From the NCBI RefSeq assembly GCF_016612865.1, contig NZ_JAENZZ010000002.1, positions 930,001 to 994,000 on the forward strand: a stretch of DNA of 64,000 nucleotides, in the 5' to 3' direction. The translations under genes were made by a program, and so were the position numbers. Origin of the DNA: Blastococcus sp. TML/M2B. Its GTDB lineage: Bacteria > Actinomycetota > Actinomycetes > Mycobacteriales > Geodermatophilaceae. The notes beneath the pieces are model-generated. The model searched no databases and was not told the DNA's origin. It was given only the letters and a program-made list of their open reading frames with translations. Below are positions 59,092 to 64,000 of this stretch, piece after piece; the first letter of the stretch is position 1, and each line of letters begins with the position of its first letter.

Positions 59092-59714
59092 TCGACGTGA
59101 ACGCAGTGCGCCGGCTGCGCACCGATCGCGGGCTGTCCCAGCGCCGGCTCGCCGCCGCCATCGGCGTCGACCCGCTCACCGTCAAACGCCTCGAGGCCGG
59201 CGCCGACCCCGGCGACCTGCCCCTGCGCGTCATCGAACGCCTCGCGCACACCCTCGCGGCACCACTGCAGGACCTGCTGCTGCCCCAGCACCGGGCAGGC
59301 GAGGACACGCAGCTGGGCCCGGCCGTGGGCGCCGCACTGCTCGCCCACGGCCGCACCACCGTCACCGCCCTCGCGACCGCACTGCACGCCACCGTCGCGG
59401 AGGTCACCGAAGCCATCGAGGCGCTGAACTACCAGCTGCCCGACGCCGGGATCGCGGTCTCCCGCCACCACGACGACGTCTGGCTTGTCCCGCACGTGCA
59501 CACGCCTGCGGACGTCGCAGCTGACCGCCCGCTCACCCTCGCCGAAGCCCGCCTGCTGCGCCGCATCCAGCGCGGAGAAGATGTCCGCCGCAAGCTGAGC
59601 CGCACCGGCCGTGAACTCACCCTGCCCGCCCTGCACCGCCGCGGCCTCGTCGAGGACCACGGCGACGGCCCCGTCCTCGCCGCGCACGTCGCTACCTCTC
59701 TGGAGACTGCGTGA
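59088..59714 (+). CDS. XRE-type helix-turn-helix protein
   Basis: 208 residues. N-terminal XRE domain (AVRRLRTDRGLSQRRLAAAI, GVDPLTVKRLEAGADPGDLP), then a second winged-helix-like region (about 80-190, GPAVGAALLAHGRTTVTALA, LTLAEARLLRRIQRG). Could regulate the operon or bind element ends or targets. GTG start overlaps the upstream stop. Last gene of the seven-gene operon. Confidence 0.8.
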   Translation: MIDVNAVRRLRTDRGLSQRRLAAAIGVDPLTVKRLEAGADPGDLPLRVIERLAHTLAAPLQDLLLPQHRAGEDTQLGPAVGAALLAHGRTTVTALATALHATVAEVTEAIEALNYQLPDAGIAVSRHHDDVWLVPHVHTPADVAADRPLTLAEARLLRRIQRGEDVRRKLSRTGRELTLPALHRRGLVEDHGDGPVLAAHVATSLETA

Positions 59715-59845
59715 GGGCGACGTGGCATGGGCCAGCGAGGAGCCATCCGGCACCGTCGGCGTCCGTCCCGGCACACCCGCGACCCGGCGGAGCCCGGGAG
59801 CCCCACCTAGGCCCGTTCCTGAGCCGCGCGACGCCGCCCCGCTTC

Positions 59846-60463
59846 TCAGTGCGTCGACGGTCCGTTCGAGACACGTGCAGGCCAACGCACCAGCGCTGCA
59901 CCGAACGGTGCATACCCCTGCGCTGCATGCGGGCCGGCAAATCGGAGACGTCCGGGCAACAGATCCACCTCGGCGGCCCCGTCAACTACCCACCGGTTCC
60001 ACCAGCGGGTACACACGCTGGCCGGCAGCAGCGCGATGGTGTCGTGGCCGTCGTCGGCCGCCTGAACCATCCGCTCGAGGAACCGCGGGAGCAACCGCGC
60101 GGAGTACGGGGGGTTGCACCAGATCGATGTTCCGGGCTCCACGAAGTCCGACCAGCGGACCAAGGTCGCGTCCCTGCGGCTCTCCACGGGATTCGTCGGC
60201 CCCAGCCAACTGCCGGGCACGAGCGTCGACTCCGCGCACGCTGCGGCGTCCAACCCCAGGTCGTACACCGACACCCGCTCCCTGATCTCCGGCGGCGTCC
60301 ACCACTGCGACCAGTCCGGCCCCGCCTGCAGGCGCTGCTCCCGGCGGCGCCGGCGCGCCCACATCGCCTGCCGGCAGCGCTGCCCGCAGTACTCCCGCGG
60401 CCGACCCGTCTCCGCCTGCGCCAGCGGTTCCCGACACCCCACGCACACACGACGCCGACCCAC
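59846..60463 (-). CDS. phage-type DNA N6-adenine methyltransferase with zinc-finger N-terminus
   Basis: 205 residues from GTG 60463. N-terminal CVGCREPL and REYCGQRC give a four-cysteine zinc knuckle. Then comes the phage Dam-like domain: SQWWTPPEIRERVSVYDLGL and the catalytic motif CNPPYSARLLPRFLERM. Modifies adenine in DNA; small solitary enzymes like this often ride on phages and mobile elements. Convergent with the transposition operon (131-base gap). Confidence 0.75.
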   Translation of the reverse strand: MGRRRVCVGCREPLAQAETGRPREYCGQRCRQAMWARRRRREQRLQAGPDWSQWWTPPEIRERVSVYDLGLDAAACAESTLVPGSWLGPTNPVESRRDATLVRWSDFVEPGTSIWCNPPYSARLLPRFLERMVQAADDGHDTIALLPASVCTRWWNRWVVDGAAEVDLLPGRLRFAGPHAAQGYAPFGAALVRWPARVSNGPSTH

Positions 60464-60793
60464 ATTCGCAGCTTCGTTCCGTCGACGTGCGCATCGACGG
60501 AACACACCCGACCGGAACCCAATCCGTGATCCGACCGTGACTGGCTTGGTCCGCCGGAAGCGCCTCGGTCCGGCAGCGCACATGGCGGGGAATGCGTTGG
60601 GGCCGGCGATGCGCCCGCGGCCAGCCCCCTGCGGGCTCTCGCTAGGCGCAACTGCCGCAGCGCCGGGCAACGGAGTCCGCGCATCCCGCGGGCGAGGTCG
60701 AGGACCCACCGTCTGGTGAAGGTGCGCGCCCCGAAGGCAGCCGGGCGCACCCACCATGCTGCTGCCGCGCGTGTGGTGGCGGGCGGCAGCTGC
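60464..60793. other. 330-base region with a palindrome, no gene seen
   Basis: Upstream of the methyltransferase and downstream of the restriction gene (both minus strand). Contains the palindrome at 60476-60503 and otherwise no supported gene. Confidence 0.4.
60476..60503. repeat. 28-base palindrome
   Basis: GTTCCGTCGA / TCGACGGAAC, perfect 10-bp arms around CGTGCGCA, 13 bases upstream of the methyltransferase start. Resembles the palindrome at 50181. Confidence 0.65.
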
Positions 60794-63343
60794 TCAGCGG
60801 CGCGCGGCGCGCGACCGAGTCAGGGCGTCGGGCAAGGTCCGCGCCTCGTTCACCACGTGCTGGGGAACGAGCAGGTACTGCCACTCACCGTGCTGGCCGT
60901 CGTCGGTGACGTACCGGGCCCACTGCTCGGCTGCCGCGCGCTTGCTCTGTACGACCGGGTCGTCGACGCGGTCGTCGCCCTTGACCTCGAGCAGGTAGTG
61001 GACGCTGGAGATCTCGGCGTGGAAGTCCGGGCTGTAGCGGCCGCCCTCCCACTCCACGACGAACTCGCCGCGCTGGATGCGCGCCCACACGGTGACCTCG
61101 GCGGCACTGTCGAGCAGGTTGGCGAACCTCCGCTCGGTCTCGCTGTCGAACCAGTTCAGCGGGTGCAGGGCCCGCTCACTCCACGTGGAGTAGGCGACCC
61201 CGCGGCTGAACTTCCCGTACCGGTTGGGCTCCACCGGCCGGCCGTTGGTCCGCGTAGGACCGAACGCCGTGGTGCTCACGCTCCGGTCGACCACCTCGGG
61301 GGCAGCCCGGTACTCCTTCTGCAACATCCGCTGTACCGCGGTCAGGGTCTGGTTGACGTACGGCGCCACGTTGTCGGCGCCTCCGGCGGCGTCGACCAAG
61401 ACGGTCGCGAGCCGCTTGGCCGCGTTGAGGTCGGAGCGACGCGCGGAGTCGATGAACTCGACGGCGAGGATGCCGTTCTTCAGCGAGCCGACCACGTCGC
61501 CGTACGGCAGCTCGGGGGTGCTCGCGTCGATGATGTCGGCGGCGTCGGCCGGCACGAGACGCAGCCCAGTCGGACTGCTGGGGTCCTCGACCACATCCAA
61601 ACGCTTGCGGGCCAAGCTTCCACCGCCTGCGCCGGCGACCTGCTTGCCGATGTCGGCGAGGAGGTCCTCGTCGACGTCGGAGAGCGCGAACGACCGAGCG
61701 ACGACGGTGCGCTCCACCTTCGGCATGACGATCTCGCGTGCGGCGGTGATCGGCGCAGCGACGCTCTCGGCCTGGGCGTTCGCGTCCCGCAGCCGTTCAT
61801 CCAGCGTGGTAATGGTTGACCCGCCAGTGGGTTCGTCGGCCGGTGAGACCGGAACCGGGGTGACGGCGTCGCTGCCGTCCACACCCGCCGCCGCGGGGGC
61901 GACATCGGTGTCCGCCGCGGGCTGCGTCGCCTCTGCCGGTGTCAGTTCCGCAGAGCGCTCAGCGGTCGGTCCGTCGGTCGGAGGCGCAGGTTCGTCGACG
62001 TCTGGAGCGGCAGGGTCGTCGCCGGTGGGGGCATCGACGACGCGGGTCACGTTCGGCACGTCGGTCGGCACCGGGACGACGCGGCGCTCGACCAGGCCCT
62101 CCAGGAGGACGCCAGCTCGCGAAAGCAGCGCGTCGTATCGCTCGTGCGAGAGCACCTCGACGGTGTCGAGCAGCTCGACGCCGGTGTAAGAGCCCCACGG
62201 CAGCCGGAGGCCGCGGCCGAGGGTCTGCTCCGTCAGGACGTCGGAGATCGACGGACGCAGGGAGCAGATGACGTAGATGTTCTTGACGTCCCACCCCTCC
62301 TTCAGCATGTCGACGCTCACGATGACCCTGACTGGGCTGTCGGGCTCCTCCACGGCCCCCAGCCGCGCCAGGGCGTCGTCGGCAGCCTTGCTGTGGACGG
62401 TGAGAACGCGCTGCTCGTAGTCGTGCTCGTACAGGCCGGGGCGGCGAAGCACCGCGGCGACTGCCTGCGCGGAGTCGATGGTGTCGGCCACGACGAACAT
62501 GACGGCGTGGATGCGTGGAAGGCCGTGAGCGTCGGAGTACGCGTCAGCCGCCTTCTGCTTCGCGTGCAGGAGGGAGACGCCGTCGCGCAGGCGCACCTCG
62601 ACGCTGTCCGCGGTGTCTGTCCGACCGACGAGCACCGGGGTCTTGACGTACTTGTCGGCGATGGCCCTGGCCAGCGGGTAGCGGTAGACGATCTTCGACA
62701 GGTCCGACTTCGCCGGCGTGGCCGTCAGCCCGACGAGTGCCAGCGGGTCCAGGTCTCGGATGGCTGCGGAGAACGACGCCGCTTCCTCGGAGTACACGTG
62801 GTGCTCGTCGGCGATGACGACCAGGTCTGGCCGCGACTTCAGGTAGGCGTAAAGGTCTTCGCCGAGCCACTCCTGGAACTTGCGGGTGCGGCGCGTGACC
62901 TTGTCCGGCTTCGTCAGCGCATGGACGGTGAACACGAAGAGCTTGACGGTGTCCTCGTCGCCCAGCGCGGTGGCCACGTCTCCGGTGTTGAAGTTGTCGA
63001 CCGTGACGATGGTCGGACGGGTGGTCATCCCGCCGAGCACCGACTTCTTGTGTCCCTCGGTGAAGTTGTTGACCGTCTTGTCCAGGATGGTGCGCCCCGG
63101 GGTCACCACAAGGACGTTGCGGACACCGGACTCGGCCAGGTACTCGACGAGACCGGCGGCCAGGTAGGTCTTGCCGACGGCGGTAGCCAGATCGCACACG
63201 GCCTCCGTCGAGGCCCCGGCTGCGGCGTCGATGTGCTTGGCAACGGCGGCCAGAGCCTCGGCGTTGGGCACCCGCAGGTCCAAGCGCGCGGCGACGTCGT
63301 CGATGAGGGCCTGATCGAAGGGCACACTGAGGTGGTCGCTCAT
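60794..63343 (-). CDS. res: type III restriction enzyme Res subunit
   Basis: 849 residues. Superfamily 2 helicase-translocase: ATAVGKT (53-59), ADEHH (178-182), LTATPAKSD, SVDMLKEGWDVKN, TLGRGLRLPWG. An acidic, low-complexity stretch (about 430-500) follows. The C-terminal nuclease domain has Asp773 (YSPDF) and Glu786-Val-Lys788 (LLEVKG). Cuts unmodified DNA after ATP-driven contact with a second site. Start overlaps the Mod gene stop (ATGA). All key motifs are present. Confidence 0.9.
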   Translation of the reverse strand: MSDHLSVPFDQALIDDVAARLDLRVPNAEALAAVAKHIDAAAGASTEAVCDLATAVGKTYLAAGLVEYLAESGVRNVLVVTPGRTILDKTVNNFTEGHKKSVLGGMTTRPTIVTVDNFNTGDVATALGDEDTVKLFVFTVHALTKPDKVTRRTRKFQEWLGEDLYAYLKSRPDLVVIADEHHVYSEEAASFSAAIRDLDPLALVGLTATPAKSDLSKIVYRYPLARAIADKYVKTPVLVGRTDTADSVEVRLRDGVSLLHAKQKAADAYSDAHGLPRIHAVMFVVADTIDSAQAVAAVLRRPGLYEHDYEQRVLTVHSKAADDALARLGAVEEPDSPVRVIVSVDMLKEGWDVKNIYVICSLRPSISDVLTEQTLGRGLRLPWGSYTGVELLDTVEVLSHERYDALLSRAGVLLEGLVERRVVPVPTDVPNVTRVVDAPTGDDPAAPDVDEPAPPTDGPTAERSAELTPAEATQPAADTDVAPAAAGVDGSDAVTPVPVSPADEPTGGSTITTLDERLRDANAQAESVAAPITAAREIVMPKVERTVVARSFALSDVDEDLLADIGKQVAGAGGGSLARKRLDVVEDPSSPTGLRLVPADAADIIDASTPELPYGDVVGSLKNGILAVEFIDSARRSDLNAAKRLATVLVDAAGGADNVAPYVNQTLTAVQRMLQKEYRAAPEVVDRSVSTTAFGPTRTNGRPVEPNRYGKFSRGVAYSTWSERALHPLNWFDSETERRFANLLDSAAEVTVWARIQRGEFVVEWEGGRYSPDFHAEISSVHYLLEVKGDDRVDDPVVQSKRAAAEQWARYVTDDGQHGEWQYLLVPQHVVNEARTLPDALTRSRAARR

Positions 63344-64000
63344 GCCGTGTCACCGTCCGGGGTGGAAGTCAGGGAAACCAGCTGGCTGGGGAGGATGCCG
63401 CGGCGCGCGAGGTCGCGCGGCACCTTCCGGACCTTCGAGCCGCCCCTGCGGGCCGCGAGCAGCTCCTCGGCACCGGGCTCGATGGCCTGGGCCACCACCA
63501 GGAGGGTCTCGCGGTCGGCGAGCTTGGAGAGCAGCAACTCGGCCACGCCGGCGGTCAGCATGCCGTCCAGCACCGCGAGCCGGCTGCGACCCCGTCGGCC
63601 GGTGAACGGCCCGTCGGGCTCGTACTCATAGCGCACCTGCGCACAAATGGCGCGAGCGAGCTCACCGCCGACCGCCCAGTCGGCGAGGTACAGATCGCCG
63701 TCCTCGTCGGCCTCGAACATGCTCGAGGCGACGCGTACGAGACGGAACCCGCCGCCGCCCGCCCACGCTGCCGTGCCGGTCACCCCTCCGGCGTCCTCGC
63801 CCTTGACCACCTTCTCCAGGCGCGGCCGCACGAACGTGTCGATGTTGCTCTCCGACAGCTCCACGGTGACGAAGCGGCGGCCCATCTTGTGCGCGACCGC
63901 CGCCGTCGTGCCGGAACCGGCGAAGCAGTCGAGCACGATGTCGCCTGGGTCGGAGGCGATGTGGATGATCTGTTCCATCAGCCGCTCGGGCTTCGGTGTC
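63340..64000 (-). CDS. mod: type III DNA methyltransferase Mod subunit, N-terminal part beyond window
   Basis: The last 220 or so residues. They open with TPKPERLMEQIIHIAS and SAM-binding motif I in VLDCFAGSGTTAAVAHKMGR. In beta-class methyltransferases this motif lies C-terminal to the catalytic DPPY, which would be upstream, outside the window. Recognises the target and methylates adenine for the paired Res. The gene continues past 64000. Confidence 0.9.
   Translation of the reverse strand, partial: TPKPERLMEQIIHIASDPGDIVLDCFAGSGTTAAVAHKMGRRFVTVELSESNIDTFVRPRLEKVVKGEDAGGVTGTAAWAGGGGFRLVRVASSMFEADEDGDLYLADWAVGGELARAICAQVRYEYEPDGPFTGRRGRSRLAVLDGMLTAGVAELLLSKLADRETLLVVAQAIEPGAEELLAARRGGSKVRKVPRDLARRGILPSQLVSLTSTPDGDTA

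Overview
The window looks like chromosomal DNA of a high-GC actinobacterium. The gene content fits a Geodermatophilaceae-type organism (Blastococcus, Geodermatophilus or Modestobacter), but that placement is a guess from gene content and base composition, not from a marker gene. I see no rRNA, tRNA or CRISPR array.

Bases 1-40,400 read as ordinary chromosome. In order: the end of a sugar kinase, an esterase, a type II NADH dehydrogenase and an O-acyltransferase; a frameshifted diguanylate cyclase, a WYL regulator, a DinB protein and an HtrA-like protease (also frameshifted); a complete arsenic island (ArsI/CadI lyase diverging from arsR-acr3-arsC); lipid and esterase genes; a minus-strand operon encoding a class III glutamine synthetase, a three-part glutamate-synthase-like enzyme and a sarcosine-oxidase-like flavoprotein. 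That operon resembles the N-methylglutamate (methylamine) pathway. Its probable XRE-cupin regulator and ammonium transporter lie 3-5 kb away, behind a DUF222/HNH gene and an ATPase. Next come a class C beta-lactamase-fold hydrolase, a seven-gene overlapping minus-strand operon (molybdopterin oxidoreductase, glycosyltransferases, a broken epimerase, a methyltransferase), a lipoprotein, an M20 amidohydrolase, an AtuA-like protein and a quinone-oxidoreductase-like enzyme.

Bases 40,400-64,000 are an accessory, defence-like region. The left part holds poorly characterised genes and three separate genes with PD-(D/E)XK nuclease motifs. A DUF6308 gene follows, split by an intact IS3-family element with a 3-bp target duplication. 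The right part ends in a type III restriction-modification pair (Res complete, Mod cut by the window edge) and a small adenine methyltransferase.

The most interesting part is 52.7-59.7 kb: seven plus-strand genes joined by start/stop overlaps or a 3-base gap. They encode a low-complexity 122-residue protein, a ubiquitin E2-E1 fusion, a PD-(D/E)XK nuclease, a D-D-35-E transposase of TnsB/Mu type, a TnsC/TniB-type ATPase, a second ATPase-like protein without a visible Walker A, and an XRE-type DNA-binding protein. Read together they look like a Tn7/Mu-like transposition module built into a ubiquitin-like conjugation operon. I do not know of a described element of this kind.

A technical warning: about ten otherwise well conserved genes each contain one frameshift, and every one fits a single extra base. 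This looks more like a sequencing or assembly artefact than gene decay, so the entries labelled pseudogene for this reason may be intact in the organism.
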